A stretch of 64,000 nt of DNA, from the NCBI GenBank assembly GCA_045648785.1, contig JAZROP010000041.1:30338-94337 (forward strand). Reading direction: 5' to 3'. The notes below the pieces were generated by a model. That model searched no databases, was not told the origin of the DNA, and saw nothing but the letters and a program-made list of their open reading frames with translations. This DNA is from RGIG7450 sp045648785. GTDB lineage: Bacteria; Bacillota; Clostridia; RUG12999. Position numbers and translations under genes: made by a program. The first letter of the stretch is position 1, and every line of letters starts with the position of its first letter. Below are positions 8,905 to 18,982 of this stretch, one piece after another.

Positions 8905-10195
8905 TATTATACTCCTTATTTGTAATATTTAAAACAAAGGTTTTGTCACTTTTTGAAATATTGGGGAATATATCACTTTTTTCGTAGCCTAAAACATAAA
9001 TAATCTCGCCGTCAACCGTTAATATGGGAATTTTATTTCTCTCGCTTGCGGGAATTTTTTTGTCAATAAATAAATCACTTATTTTTTTGGTCATACCGCG
9101 GACACGGATTTTATCACCCGGTAAACGGGAACGGACAACAACTTCCGAATCACAAGAAAGAGTGAAATTAATCGGGGAGGTTGTAATATTTGAGGCCAAC
9201 AAACTATATTTTTCAAGTTCAATTTCACATTCAGGGGTAATGGTGTAACTATAATGTTGTGGCAGGGTTTTTACGGCAGATAAAACCCCGCAGGAAATTT
9301 CAAAACTTCCGCCGGGAACATCAATTCTTTTTCCGCAAACTCCTGATTTTATCATATCTGCAACAAGCTTTATGTGCCTGAATTCAGGGGAAAGTCCTGC
9401 GTTTTGTGCAAGTCTTGAAAGCATGCGATATATAACAGAGTTAGATAAGTAGGAAAGCTCGCTTAAAGGTAAACTAACACTATTTCCAACCAGTTTTTCA
9501 ATTATTTCCTCAAAATATTCCTTATCAGCAGTCATAAGCTCACTCAATGAGGAAAAAGAGGAGAGTATATTGCTGTTAAAATCATTTAGCAGCGGCATAA
9601 GCTGGTGACGGATTTTGTTTCTTGTATAAACAGTTGTTAGATTGGTGGAATCTGTTACAAAAGGCAGTTTATGCTCGAGGCAATATTCCTCAATTTCGCT
9701 GCGCGAACATGATAAAAGCGGACGAATAATGTTTTCACGCTTTACAGGGATGCCGGAAAGTCCGGCAGTTCCACAACCTCTTATGATATGCATAATAATC
9801 GTTTCGGCGTTATCGTTTTGATTATGTGCAGTAGCTATAAGGTCTATGGAATTATCCGTTGTGATTCGGTCAAAAAATTTATATCTTTCATTTCTGCCTG
9901 CTGTTTCTTCCGAAATGCCGGATTCTTCCGCTATATGGGCTATGTCGGCACTAAATTTATAAAAAGGGATGTCATATTTTTTGCAAAAATTTTCAGCAAC
10001 CTTTTCGTCACTTTCTGCTTCAGCACCGCGAAGCATATGATTTAAATGTGCGGCTGAAACATTATAGGACAGACTTTTTAAAATGTGTAAAAGACACATA
10101 GAATCTGCACCGCCTGAAAATGCGACCAACACTGACTGACCCTCAGCGATAAGAGAGTTTGCAGATATAAATTTTTTAACTTTTTCAGCAAGCAT
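8897..10195 (-). CDS. tilS: tRNA(Ile)-lysidine synthetase
   Basis: TilS adds lysine to the wobble cytidine of tRNA-Ile (CAU), making it decode AUA; it is essential in most bacteria. The PP-loop ATP-pyrophosphatase motif SGGADS is at about 27-32, followed by the conserved HLNHMLRG and the TAHNQNDNAETIIMHIIRGCG stretch. The C-terminal third (about 345-432) fits the TilS-C substrate domain, including SRLPGDKIRVRG and KKIPASERNKIP. The length of 432 is slightly below the 460-470 common in Bacillus. It follows dnaB by 5 bp with GAAGG as ribosome binding site inside the dnaB 3' end. Confidence 0.95.
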   Translation of the reverse strand: MLAEKVKKFISANSLIAEGQSVLVAFSGGADSMCLLHILKSLSYNVSAAHLNHMLRGAEAESDEKVAENFCKKYDIPFYKFSADIAHIAEESGISEETAGRNERYKFFDRITTDNSIDLIATAHNQNDNAETIIMHIIRGCGTAGLSGIPVKRENIIRPLLSCSRSEIEEYCLEHKLPFVTDSTNLTTVYTRNKIRHQLMPLLNDFNSNILSSFSSLSELMTADKEYFEEIIEKLVGNSVSLPLSELSYLSNSVIYRMLSRLAQNAGLSPEFRHIKLVADMIKSGVCGKRIDVPGGSFEISCGVLSAVKTLPQHYSYTITPECEIELEKYSLLASNITTSPINFTLSCDSEVVVRSRLPGDKIRVRGMTKKISDLFIDKKIPASERNKIPILTVDGEIIYVLGYEKSDIFPNISKSDKTFVLNITNKEYNNE

Positions 10196-10200
10196 AATTT

Positions 10201-11556
10201 TTAACCTTCAAATTTTCTGTTAATAGAAACAAATCGTGTGATTTCAGGATTCCACAGCAGGTCAATTGAACAACAAGCACCGTTTCTGTGTTTTGCAATT
10301 GTGCATTTAACAATTTTGCTTGGATTTGTATTTTCCTCCGACTGATCCTGATTGTTTTCCGATTCCTTATCAGCGTGAAGGAACATTACAATGTCTGCGT
10401 CCTGCTCAATAGCACCGGATTCACGCAGGTCGCTGAGCTGAGGCCTTTTATCGTTACGCTTTTCCGATTCACGGGAAAGCTGAGATAGTGCAATAACAGG
10501 AACATTAAGCTCCTTAGAAAGGATTTTAAGGTCACGGGAGATTTCGGAAATTTCCTGTTGACGACTTTCTGTTCGTTTGCTGCCTTTCATAAGCTGCAGA
10601 TAGTCCACAATAATAAGACCAAGACCGTGTTCAAGCTGAAGCTTTTGTGCCTTTGCACGGATGTCTGTTATGGAAATACTTGAAGTATCATCAATATAAA
10701 GTGGAGCTTTTGAAAGTCTGCCAACTGCATTTGCAAGAACCGGCCAGTCCTTTTCGCTGATGTTACCGGTACGAAGCTTGTCCCCGGGAACAAGAGATTC
10801 TGACCATATAATTCTTGTTCCAAGCTGTTCTTTAGACATTTCAAGGTTAAATACAGCAGTTGGTACATTGGCATGCATTGCAGCATACTGTGCGATGTTC
10901 ATTGCAAAACTTGTTTTACCAACACCGGGACGGGCTGCAATAATAATAAGCTCTGCAGCATGGAAACCATTTGTAATGGCATCGAGGTCGGAAAAACCCG
11001 AGGGCACTCCGCTGACCTTGCCGCGGTTTAAAGCATTTTGTTCAATTAAATCAAATGTACTGACAAGAACATCTTTGATATGAAAAATTCCGGTCATGTT
11101 ACGGTTTTGCACAACATCATAAATGCACTTTTCGGCAGTACCCATTATAACGCTTATATCGTCATCACCGTCGTAACCCATTTCGGCAATAGTGTTAGCG
11201 GCCGAAATAAGTTTTCTGAGGGAAGATTTATCTGAAACGATTTTTATGTACGCCTTTAAATTCTGAGTTGTAGGCGTAACAATAGCTAGGCGGGCAAGAT
11301 AATCATAGCCGCCAATAGCATCGAGATTTTTGCCAAGCTCTTTTGTCAGTGTGATACTGTCAACGGCTTCACCACGATTCCATAAATCAAGCATTGCTGA
11401 ATATACTAACTTGTTTTGAGGAATATAAAAATCTTCCGGCGATAAATTTTCTGCAATTGTAATCAGACTTTGTGGATCAACAAATACACAACCGAGAACT
11501 GATTGTTCGGCTTCGTTATTGTACGGCAAAGTTCTTATGTTGAAGTTATCTTCCAC
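10201..11556 (-). CDS. dnaB: Replicative DNA helicase
   Basis: This is the hexameric fork helicase (DnaB of E. coli, named DnaC in B. subtilis). It has the N-terminal primase-interacting domain (about 10-110) opening with NEAEQSVLGCVF and the RecA-like domain with Walker A ARPGVGKTSF (about 208-217), Walker B LIIVDYLQLM and the DLRESGAIEQDAD arginine-finger region. I choose GTG 11556 as start: the SD sequence GGAGGTG has correct spacing to it, whereas the in-frame GTG at 11565 is part of that SD. The product is 451 residues. Adjacency to rplI, gdpP and the YybS-like gene is the conserved Firmicutes block. Confidence 0.97.
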   Translation of the reverse strand: MEDNFNIRTLPYNNEAEQSVLGCVFVDPQSLITIAENLSPEDFYIPQNKLVYSAMLDLWNRGEAVDSITLTKELGKNLDAIGGYDYLARLAIVTPTTQNLKAYIKIVSDKSSLRKLISAANTIAEMGYDGDDDISVIMGTAEKCIYDVVQNRNMTGIFHIKDVLVSTFDLIEQNALNRGKVSGVPSGFSDLDAITNGFHAAELIIIAARPGVGKTSFAMNIAQYAAMHANVPTAVFNLEMSKEQLGTRIIWSESLVPGDKLRTGNISEKDWPVLANAVGRLSKAPLYIDDTSSISITDIRAKAQKLQLEHGLGLIIVDYLQLMKGSKRTESRQQEISEISRDLKILSKELNVPVIALSQLSRESEKRNDKRPQLSDLRESGAIEQDADIVMFLHADKESENNQDQSEENTNPSKIVKCTIAKHRNGACCSIDLLWNPEITRFVSINRKFEG

Positions 11557-11580
11557 GGTTTTCACCTCCGGGAAATGTAA

Positions 11581-12027
11581 TTATTGTGCTGTTACGGATA
11601 CTTTAAGCTCTGCCAAAACTTTTGGATGAAGTTTTATAGGAAGAGAAAATTCTCCGGTTGATTTGATAGGGTCGGAAAGAACTATTTTCTTTTTATCCAC
11701 AACTATGTGGTGTTCCATTTTAAGTTTGTCTGCAATTTCGGCAGTTGTAACCGCACCGAAAAGTTTGCCGTTTTCGCCTGCTTTGGCGGAAACTGAAACA
11801 GTAACTTTAGAAATCTTTTCTTTAAGGGCAGTTGCTTCGTCAAGCTCTTTTTGCTCGCGGTAAGCTTTTGAATCCTGCTGTCCCTTAAGCTCGTTCAAAG
11901 CAGTTTTTGTAGGTTCAACTGCAAGGCCTCTGGGAAGAAGAAAATTGCGAGCATAACCATCACTTGCATTTATAATATCACCTTTTTTACCCTGACCTTT
12001 AACATCTTTTAAAAGAATAACTTTCAT
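11581..12027 (-). CDS. rplI: 50S ribosomal protein L9
   Basis: L9 is a two-domain elongated ribosomal protein that influences frame maintenance. The 148-residue product starts with the canonical MKVILLKDVKGQGKKGD and has the long connecting helix around residues 45-75. It ends with the C-terminal domain, which carries GKLFGAVTTAEIADKL and PIKLHPKVLAELKVSV. AAAGGAG precedes the start, within the gap after gdpP. Its position between gdpP and dnaB matches the order in B. subtilis. Confidence 0.98.
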   Translation of the reverse strand: MKVILLKDVKGQGKKGDIINASDGYARNFLLPRGLAVEPTKTALNELKGQQDSKAYREQKELDEATALKEKISKVTVSVSAKAGENGKLFGAVTTAEIADKLKMEHHIVVDKKKIVLSDPIKSTGEFSLPIKLHPKVLAELKVSVTAQ

Positions 12028-12030
12028 GAT

Positions 12031-14019
12031 TTACTCCTTTCGTGTATCATCAATATACTTGTCTATGGCATCCTTAAGCTGCGAAACAGCCTCGGACATT
12101 GAACAGGAAAGTTGAGCTCCTGCAATCACACCGTGACCGCCTCCGCCAAGTTTTTCTAAGATAAACTGAACATTGACGCTGCCAAGGGATCTGCCACTTA
12201 TACATATTGTTTTGCCGGATGAGCATAGAACGAAGGAAGCTGTAATTCCCTCAAGTTCAAGCATTTCATCGGCGGCAGCCGCAGAAATTGCCTGAATATC
12301 CTCGTGCTTTGAATCGGCAACGGAAATTGCAATTTGATTTTTATAGACCTTTCCGGCGCGCACAATATCAGTACGCAACTTGTAAACATCCTTGCCACTT
12401 TGGAAAAGTAATTTGACATTTGACGAGTTAACGCCCTTACGACGAAGATATGCAGCAGCCTCAAAGGTTCGTATGCCTGATTTAAATGTGAAACTCTTGG
12501 TATCAAGCTCAATACCTGAATAAAGGGCTTCGGCAATGAACGGGGTTATTGTTGACCCGTCATTGATATACTGAAGAAGTTCTGTGACCATTTCACAGGT
12601 TGAAGAAGCAGAGGGCTCGTGATAGGTGAGGGAAGCATCTTCGATAAAGTCTGAACTTTTTCTGTGGTGGTCGATAACAACTATACTGTCGGCTTTTTCA
12701 ACAAGCTCTGGAAGCTCAGTGAGAGAGGCGCGATAAACATCAACAACAATTAAAAGCGTCCCGGAAGTAGCGATTTCTAGTGCCTGATCTTTTGTTATGA
12801 AAGAATGGATTATGCTTGATGCTTTGCAACGGTCAAAGAGCTTTTTAGTGTTAAATACCATTGTCTCTGCAAGTATATATGCGGGCTTTCCCATACCTGC
12901 AGCGGCAGAATGCATAGCAAGTGCGGCACCGAAAGAGTCAAGGTCGGCATTTTTATGCCCCATTATAATAACTTTTTCTGCTTGTGCGATGAGATGACTG
13001 AGTGCGCCTGCCATAACCCTTGTTTTAACGCGGGTATATTTTTCCACATCTTTGCCGTTACCGCCAAAATAGGTGAATTTGGAGGCGTCTTTGACAACAA
13101 CCTGATCACCGCCCCTGCCCAGAGCCATATCAATGGCTTTGCGGGAAAAAGCTTCGTTTTCGGAAAAAGTTTTTCCTTCGACACCGATACCGATACTAAC
13201 GGTTGGGGAAATCTGGTTTCCGCGGTTTAAAGATTTAATGCTTTCAAGAAGAGCAAATTTGTTGGCGCGGAATTTATCTAAGTTTTCATAATCAAACAGA
13301 ATAAAATATTTGTCCCGTTCAAGGCGCTTTACAACACCGTTTGCCGAGCGTGCCCATTCAGAAATAATATGTTCAATGTCGCCGGCAAGAACTGTTTTCA
13401 TATTATCAGGTGTATTTTTCATTACATCATCATAGTTATCCACTATAACGCTTGATATCACTGGTCTTGAGTTTTTATATGCAGATTTAAGCTGAACATG
13501 AGAGGTTTCGTCAAGCCAGTAAAGAATAGAAGAAACCTCGCCCGAATCAGATGAAAGAGAATTAACCAAAACTCGGTAGGTTCTGTCACCGATGGTTATC
13601 ATAACACCAGAGGATGATTCCATAAGTTTTGAGATGCTGGTCTGCTCACCTATTATGCTTTTGATGTTTGTGTCGAAAGCATCGCCGATGTTAAACAGGG
13701 AGGCAAATTTGTCGTTATACCAGACAATATTTCCGTCCGAACGAATAAGTGAAAGGGGCAGGGGAAAATGAAGCAATGAATCCTTACTGGTTGAATCTGT
13801 GTGAAAAGAGAGCATACGGATATATTCAAGAATATCCTTTTCTCTTTTAGATTCATGGATAAAACTGAAGACAGTCATAACTATCCATACACCAAACCCT
13901 ATTGCAGAAACAATAATGTAATCACTTATTATAAGCGGCAAAAGGGCTAGTACAAAAAGTACGCCGAGAAACAGCGATGTGTTTGATGCGAACATCTTTG
14001 AAAAAGTTTTATTATTCAT
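12031..14019 (-). CDS. gdpP: Cyclic-di-AMP phosphodiesterase GdpP
   Basis: GdpP hydrolyses c-di-AMP to pApA and so tunes potassium, osmolyte and cell-wall homeostasis. The domain order is intact: two transmembrane helices in the first 55 residues, a PAS-like domain (about 85-180), a degenerate GGDEF domain (about 190-310), and a DHH/DHHA1 phosphodiesterase module with GHKNADLDSFGAA (about 354-366), VVDV and the DHH triad (about 450-452), ending with the glycine-rich LGGGGHGVIAGAQL. The start is ATG 14019, preceded by CGGAG; a TTG at 14046 would place its SD almost on the transcription start of the promoter described next, so it is less likely. The product is 662 residues. Confidence 0.96.
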   Translation of the reverse strand: MNNKTFSKMFASNTSLFLGVLFVLALLPLIISDYIIVSAIGFGVWIVMTVFSFIHESKREKDILEYIRMLSFHTDSTSKDSLLHFPLPLSLIRSDGNIVWYNDKFASLFNIGDAFDTNIKSIIGEQTSISKLMESSSGVMITIGDRTYRVLVNSLSSDSGEVSSILYWLDETSHVQLKSAYKNSRPVISSVIVDNYDDVMKNTPDNMKTVLAGDIEHIISEWARSANGVVKRLERDKYFILFDYENLDKFRANKFALLESIKSLNRGNQISPTVSIGIGVEGKTFSENEAFSRKAIDMALGRGGDQVVVKDASKFTYFGGNGKDVEKYTRVKTRVMAGALSHLIAQAEKVIIMGHKNADLDSFGAALAMHSAAAGMGKPAYILAETMVFNTKKLFDRCKASSIIHSFITKDQALEIATSGTLLIVVDVYRASLTELPELVEKADSIVVIDHHRKSSDFIEDASLTYHEPSASSTCEMVTELLQYINDGSTITPFIAEALYSGIELDTKSFTFKSGIRTFEAAAYLRRKGVNSSNVKLLFQSGKDVYKLRTDIVRAGKVYKNQIAISVADSKHEDIQAISAAAADEMLELEGITASFVLCSSGKTICISGRSLGSVNVQFILEKLGGGGHGVIAGAQLSCSMSEAVSQLKDAIDKYIDDTRKE

Positions 14020-14070
14020 AATAAAAACACTCCGTTTTAAGAGCAAAATTTTACACCTTTGTAAAATAAT

Positions 14071-14100
14071 ATTATACTACAATATAATATGACCAGTCAA
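14071..14100 (-). promoter_or_regulatory. Sigma-A-type promoter for gdpP-rplI-dnaB
   Basis: On the minus strand TTGACT (14100-14095) is followed after 18 bp by TATAAT (14076-14071). The -35 box begins only three bases after the stop codon of the YybS-like gene, so gdpP and the genes after it can be expressed independently of the upstream cluster. No experimental support is available here. Confidence 0.75.
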
Positions 14101-14103
14101 GTA

Positions 14104-15057
14104 TTATTTTCCTTTAAGCATTCTTATTTTAGTACGATAATTAAACAGGGAGTCGGCAGCACCCAGAAGCATTGCAATAAGAATGGGGTTTGCAAAGTAT
14201 AAAACTGACGAAACTATTGTAAGCAGAAACGATACGCCAAGTAAAATACCGACTCTTGCAAAAACATTCTTAAACCGGATTTTTAAAAGAAAATCCAAAA
14301 GAGCAAATCCGCACATGGTTAAATAAACCGTCAGGACCATAAACACATTTGCCATCAGCCCTGAAAAAAACGGATTTTGTATTGTCTGGACAAAATATGT
14401 TATTATTGCAATAATTATAAAAAATGAAGGTGCGCGCATTTCGGAAAATGAGGGAACAATATCAAATTCCGGCTCGTTTTTTGCAAAACGACCACTAAGT
14501 TTGATGGAGAAATATGAGAGCAGGAAAATGAATGATAGTATAATTGCAGGTGCGATAACCTTGAGATTTTCAAAATATGCATTATAAAACTGTTTCATCT
14601 CTGCTGCAAGCTCAGCCGAATCTGAAGGGAAAGTCGCCATAACGGAATCAACGCTTTCTATCAAAAAGGATTTTGCTATGTTTAATACATCTGAAACAAA
14701 GTTTCCGCCATAAATAAAATATAATACACCAATCAGCACAAAAGGTCCGATTGTTCCGCAAAGCAGAACAGTTTTAAATTGTGCTTTGTTTTTAAGCGAA
14801 ATGTATATGCCGACAACGGAAAATAATGTAATAACTGGAAAGGTAATAGCAGAACCCATACCGGACAAAAAGTATATTGCCAGGCCGGAAAATGCTGCTG
14901 AAAAAACAGAATAAAGCACATGCCATTTTACCGATAACGCAACCGAAAGAGCTACGGCAAACACCGAGAAAAGTGGCATAAGTATGCCCGAAAAGGGCAA
15001 AGCAAGTGTTAACAGTGTTGTAATAACAAAAAATAAAATTGGTTTAAGTATTTTCAT
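14104..15057 (-). CDS. YybS-like integral membrane protein (DUF2232)
   Basis: This 317-residue protein is almost entirely hydrophobic, with about eight predicted membrane segments, a polar loop at about 130-165 and a short basic tail (YRTKIRMLKGK). Family membership in DUF2232/YybS is inferred from length, topology and its position directly upstream of gdpP, rplI and dnaB, where YybS sits in Bacillus. The fold resembles S-component or ECF-type membrane proteins, but its substrate is unknown. The start ATG 15057 is chosen because GAGG lies nine bases upstream inside the pcrA 3' end; an upstream in-frame start at 15111 would overlap pcrA by over 50 bp. The start almost abuts the pcrA stop, which suggests translational coupling. 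Confidence 0.78.
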   Translation of the reverse strand: MKILKPILFFVITTLLTLALPFSGILMPLFSVFAVALSVALSVKWHVLYSVFSAAFSGLAIYFLSGMGSAITFPVITLFSVVGIYISLKNKAQFKTVLLCGTIGPFVLIGVLYFIYGGNFVSDVLNIAKSFLIESVDSVMATFPSDSAELAAEMKQFYNAYFENLKVIAPAIILSFIFLLSYFSIKLSGRFAKNEPEFDIVPSFSEMRAPSFFIIIAIITYFVQTIQNPFFSGLMANVFMVLTVYLTMCGFALLDFLLKIRFKNVFARVGILLGVSFLLTIVSSVLYFANPILIAMLLGAADSLFNYRTKIRMLKGK

Positions 15058-15058
15058 T

Positions 15059-17416
15059 TTAAATAACCTCAACGGCAGTAGAAATGATATTCTTTCTGCC
15101 AAACTGTTCAAAATCTACTGTAAGTATTGTCATTTTGGATGAAGCATCAACAGATGCAATAACTCCCTTGCCAAACTTTTTATGCATTACACAGGCTCCC
15201 GCAGAATAAGTTTTTGTATCTGTAAAGGTGTTTTCTGTAAAAGATGGCGGAGTAAATTTTTTGATTTTCTTTGGGTGAGATGGTGCTGAGTCTATAACAA
15301 AAGAGGTTTCGGACATGGGACGGAAACCTTTCTCAAACTCGATCAGTTGGGGCGGCAGTTCTGAAATAAACCTTGACGGGTCATTTTGCATAATTCTACC
15401 AAAAGATAGTCTACGACGCGCATGTGAAATGAAAAGCTGTTTTTTTGCACGGGTAACAGCAACATAACACAGTCTGCGCTCCTCCTCAAGTTTTGTCATA
15501 TCAACCGAAAATGGGTCTGTTTTCGGAAAAAGACCCTCTTCAAGTCCAACGATGAATACATACGGATATTCAAGACCCTTTGCGGCGTGGACGGTCATAA
15601 GTGTTACCTGGTCAGCACTCTCGTCTGATACATCTGTGTCGGTAATAAGTGAAGTGTATTCAAGAAAATCAGCAGGGGAGACAATATTTTCACTTTCCTG
15701 CAGTTCCACTGCCATGGAAACAAGTTCTTCTATATTGTCGGTACGGGTTTTAGCGTCAACTTCACCCTCTTTTTCATATTCCTCGATAAGATGGGTGCGC
15801 TCAATTAGCTCTTTTAAGGTTTCAGCAGTTGAATGTTCTGTTGAAAATGTCGTAAGGTCGGATATGAGTAAATAAAAATCCTGCAGTTTATTTTTTGACT
15901 TTGAAATCTCAGGATAATCTGGACTTGAAATAATTTCAAGAATACTTTTACCATTTGTGGCAGAAAGCTCTTCAAGAGTTGCAACGGTAGTCTGACCAAT
16001 ACCACGCTTTGGAAAGTTTATAATTCTTTTTAAACTCACATTGTCAAGCGGATTTATAAGAATCTTAAGATAAGCTAGCAGGTCTTTAATTTCTTTTCGC
16101 TCATAGAATCTAAGGCCCCCAATAATTTTATAGGGGATTGCACTTCTGACAAGCGAGTCTTCTATTATTCGAGACTGCGAGTGAGTACGATATAAAACAG
16201 CAAAATCTCGATATGTTGCATTTTCAGAGTCCGAAAGGGAAGAAATTACCGATATAATTTTTTCAGCCTCATCACGGTCATCACTGGCCTCGTAACAATG
16301 AATTTTTTCACCGTCATCACTGCTTGTCCACAAGGTTTTACCCTTGCGGTTTTTATTATTGGCAATAATGCTGTTTGCGGCATCAAGAATGTTTTTTGTT
16401 GAACGGTAATTCTGCTCAAGCCTTATTACAGTGCAGTTAGGGAATGAATTTTCAAAATCAATGATATTGCGAATATCGGCACCACGCCAACCGTAAATTG
16501 ACTGGTCATCATCACCCACAACGCAAAGGTTTTTATGCTTTGAGCATAGCAAAGAAATAAGCTCATACTGAGCCCTGTTTGTATCCTGATATTCATCCAC
16601 AAGAACATGACGGAATTTGGTTGCATAAAATTCCAGCACATCGTCATATTTTCTGAAAAGCTTTATTGTCAGATTAATTATATCATCGAAATCTACTGCA
16701 TTGTTTTCGCCAAGATATCGCTGATACAGTCTATATACTTTTGCAACATCCGCTTCTTTGGCGGTAGTAGCATCTTTTTCAAATTCGTCAGGCTCTGTTA
16801 GGTTGTCTTTTGCTCTGCCAATATATCCAAGAATTTCTTTCGGGGGAAGAATTTTTTCTGAAAACCCCAGTCGGTCAAGACACATTTTAACAAGTGTAAT
16901 CTGGTCAGCGGTGTCATATATTACAAAATTGCTTGTGTATCCGCCTAGTTTATCAATGTTTCGACGAAGAATTTTCATGCAGATGGAGTGAAAAGTTCCT
17001 ATCCACATATCATACACCGAATCACCGATAATTGCCGCTACACGCTCTTTCATTTCATTTGCCGCTTTGTTTGTAAAGGTGAATGCAAGGATGTTGTAGG
17101 GCGCAATGGGATTGTCGGCAATAACATCAGAAATGTATTCGTCGGCAGGAAATCCGCTTTCTGCAAAGCTTTTCATATATGCAATAAAATTTTCATCTGC
17201 ACCTGCAGGTATTGAATAACTATCATCAAAAGCACTGCCATATTTTAAAAGATATGCAATGCGACTGATGACGGTTGTTGTTTTGCCGCTGCCGGCACCT
17301 GCCAGAATAAGCAATGCTCCTCTTGATGTAAGAGCCGCTTTGAGTTGAGCGGAATTTAAGTGTTTAAATTCGTTTTTTATCAGTTGTTTTTTCAGGTTGT
17401 TATATTCATTTAACAT
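15059..17416 (-). CDS. pcrA: UvrD/PcrA-type superfamily 1 DNA helicase
   Basis: This 3'-5' DNA helicase acts in repair and in removing recombination or transcription obstacles. Walker A is AGAGSGKT (about 40-47), preceded by the Q-motif region LNSAQLKA. Motif Ia is FTFTNKAANEM, motif II DEYQDTN, motif III GDDDQSIYGWRG, motif IV EQNYRST, and motifs V-VI TVHAAKGLEYPYVFIVGLE and VAVTRAKKQL. A PcrA-like C-terminal Tudor/SH3 segment is seen in HKKFGKGVIAS. The length of 785 is slightly above the 720-740 usual; part of the excess is an insertion around residues 60-105 between motifs I and Ia. ATG 17416 has GGAG six bases upstream. Confidence 0.93.
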   Translation of the reverse strand: MLNEYNNLKKQLIKNEFKHLNSAQLKAALTSRGALLILAGAGSGKTTTVISRIAYLLKYGSAFDDSYSIPAGADENFIAYMKSFAESGFPADEYISDVIADNPIAPYNILAFTFTNKAANEMKERVAAIIGDSVYDMWIGTFHSICMKILRRNIDKLGGYTSNFVIYDTADQITLVKMCLDRLGFSEKILPPKEILGYIGRAKDNLTEPDEFEKDATTAKEADVAKVYRLYQRYLGENNAVDFDDIINLTIKLFRKYDDVLEFYATKFRHVLVDEYQDTNRAQYELISLLCSKHKNLCVVGDDDQSIYGWRGADIRNIIDFENSFPNCTVIRLEQNYRSTKNILDAANSIIANNKNRKGKTLWTSSDDGEKIHCYEASDDRDEAEKIISVISSLSDSENATYRDFAVLYRTHSQSRIIEDSLVRSAIPYKIIGGLRFYERKEIKDLLAYLKILINPLDNVSLKRIINFPKRGIGQTTVATLEELSATNGKSILEIISSPDYPEISKSKNKLQDFYLLISDLTTFSTEHSTAETLKELIERTHLIEEYEKEGEVDAKTRTDNIEELVSMAVELQESENIVSPADFLEYTSLITDTDVSDESADQVTLMTVHAAKGLEYPYVFIVGLEEGLFPKTDPFSVDMTKLEEERRLCYVAVTRAKKQLFISHARRRLSFGRIMQNDPSRFISELPPQLIEFEKGFRPMSETSFVIDSAPSHPKKIKKFTPPSFTENTFTDTKTYSAGACVMHKKFGKGVIASVDASSKMTILTVDFEQFGRKNIISTAVEVI

Positions 17417-17431
17417 GATATTCTCCGGTAT

Positions 17432-18970
17432 TTATTTAACTGTCCACAAGGGAAGAAATGAAAATTCGTCTGATATTCCACCGGGTGATGGTGCATCAAA
17501 AACAGTTTTGTCGTAAACAACTTTTGATGACTGAAACCAAAGAGGAATATGTGGCATATCTGTAAAGAACAGTTGCTGAAGCTGTTTTAATAATTCAACT
17601 CTCGTTGCTTTATCAGTGCACGAGGATATGCTGCTCAAAAGCTGGTCAGCTTTTTCCGAGGAATAGCCGCCAAAATTTGCACTTCCATCTGTGCTCATAA
17701 GGAAAGAATAGTTGTTGTTTAGTGAAATTACCGTCTCACACAAAGCAAGGTCAAAACTTCCTGAAATGAGCGCGTCAATATATGAGTTGTAGTCAGGTTT
17801 TGAAATTGTAGTGTTTATTCCATAACTTCCAAGAAGATTTGAAATATACTGTGCAGCGATTATTTTAGATGAATTGTCACCATTTACCAAAATATCAAAG
17901 GAAAGTCGGCGTTTGCCACCGGCTGTTTCTTTGGCACGTATTCCACTTTCGTCCGGAACATAACCAATCTTTTCAAAAGCTTCTTTTGTATCTCCGTATG
18001 TCGCCTCGTTAACACAGGCAAAGTAAGCCTCAGGATTAACAAAACTGTCCGTATGGACAGCAAAATCCGGGAGTAAATCTTTAATAACACTATCCTGGGA
18101 TGTGATTTCTGCAATAAGCCTTCTGACAGCAGGGTCGGCAAGATTTGAGTTTTCGTGATTTACAGCAAGAAAAGAATATCTGTTTGTATTAACGGGGAAA
18201 CATGTCATTTGTCCGTCAATAGAATATAAAGAAGAATCATTTGCGGAAAGCTTTAAAAGATTGATTTTGCCAAGTTTGTAACTACTGTGAGCTGAATCTG
18301 AACCAGGCAGAAGAGTAACTTTGATTTTGTCCGCATGGCCTTTGCCTTTCGGAGTTTTTGCAATCAGCATATAAGATGAATAATCTTTATGCTCGGTCAG
18401 AATATAATCACCTGTTCCGACGGTATTAACGCCATTTTCCAAAGCACCATTTTTCACAATAGGAAAGTTGAGCAAACATGGGAAACCTGAATCGGAATTT
18501 TCAAGCACAAAAGTGTAGCCAAAGCTTCCGTTTGGTGAATAATCGATAACATTTCTCAAATTGTCAAAATAAGGAGACGATTCTTCATATTCCATGATTT
18601 TTCTGACTGTATATTCAACATCTGACGAGGTGAAAGATGAGCCGTCGTCCCAAAAAATGTTGTTTTTTAAAGAAATGGTATATGAGGTGCAGTCTGCAGA
18701 CGGGGAAATATCCTGTGCCAGACAACAGGAATAGTCGAAGTTTTGTCCAACAGTAACAAGAGGACGAAACACCATAGAAAGCATAAGCCGCCCTGACTCC
18801 GTAGAAGTCAAAAGCGGATTTAAATCATTTCCTCTTATGGCGTACATATTTATTGTTTTATCATTTGCTACAGATGTATGCTCTGTTTGGTTCCCTGCGC
18901 CTTCGTCGGAGGGAGCATTGCTGCAACCGCAAAGCATACAGACAAGTAGAATTAACAGGATTTTTTTCAA
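17432..18970 (-). CDS. Peptide/nickel-type ABC transporter solute-binding lipoprotein
   Basis: The product is a family 5 extracellular solute-binding protein of about 512 residues. It has a lipoprotein signal peptide with lipobox LCGC (acylated Cys near residue 16). The core carries the family marks RPLVTVG, ITVSLKNN-like strand text (YTISLKNNIFWDDGSSFT) and VEYTVRKIMEY, and the C-terminus contains FTDMPHIPLWFQSS. Such proteins deliver oligopeptides or metals to a DppBCDF/OppBCDF permease, but no permease or ATPase gene is nearby, so it is an orphan binding protein here. TTG 18970 is preferred over GTG 18979 because the AGGA site is too close to the latter. It sits 12 bp after the deacetylase gene. 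Confidence 0.85.
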   Translation of the reverse strand: MKKILLILLVCMLCGCSNAPSDEGAGNQTEHTSVANDKTINMYAIRGNDLNPLLTSTESGRLMLSMVFRPLVTVGQNFDYSCCLAQDISPSADCTSYTISLKNNIFWDDGSSFTSSDVEYTVRKIMEYEESSPYFDNLRNVIDYSPNGSFGYTFVLENSDSGFPCLLNFPIVKNGALENGVNTVGTGDYILTEHKDYSSYMLIAKTPKGKGHADKIKVTLLPGSDSAHSSYKLGKINLLKLSANDSSLYSIDGQMTCFPVNTNRYSFLAVNHENSNLADPAVRRLIAEITSQDSVIKDLLPDFAVHTDSFVNPEAYFACVNEATYGDTKEAFEKIGYVPDESGIRAKETAGGKRRLSFDILVNGDNSSKIIAAQYISNLLGSYGINTTISKPDYNSYIDALISGSFDLALCETVISLNNNYSFLMSTDGSANFGGYSSEKADQLLSSISSCTDKATRVELLKQLQQLFFTDMPHIPLWFQSSKVVYDKTVFDAPSPGGISDEFSFLPLWTVK

Positions 18971-18982
18971 ATTATTCACATC

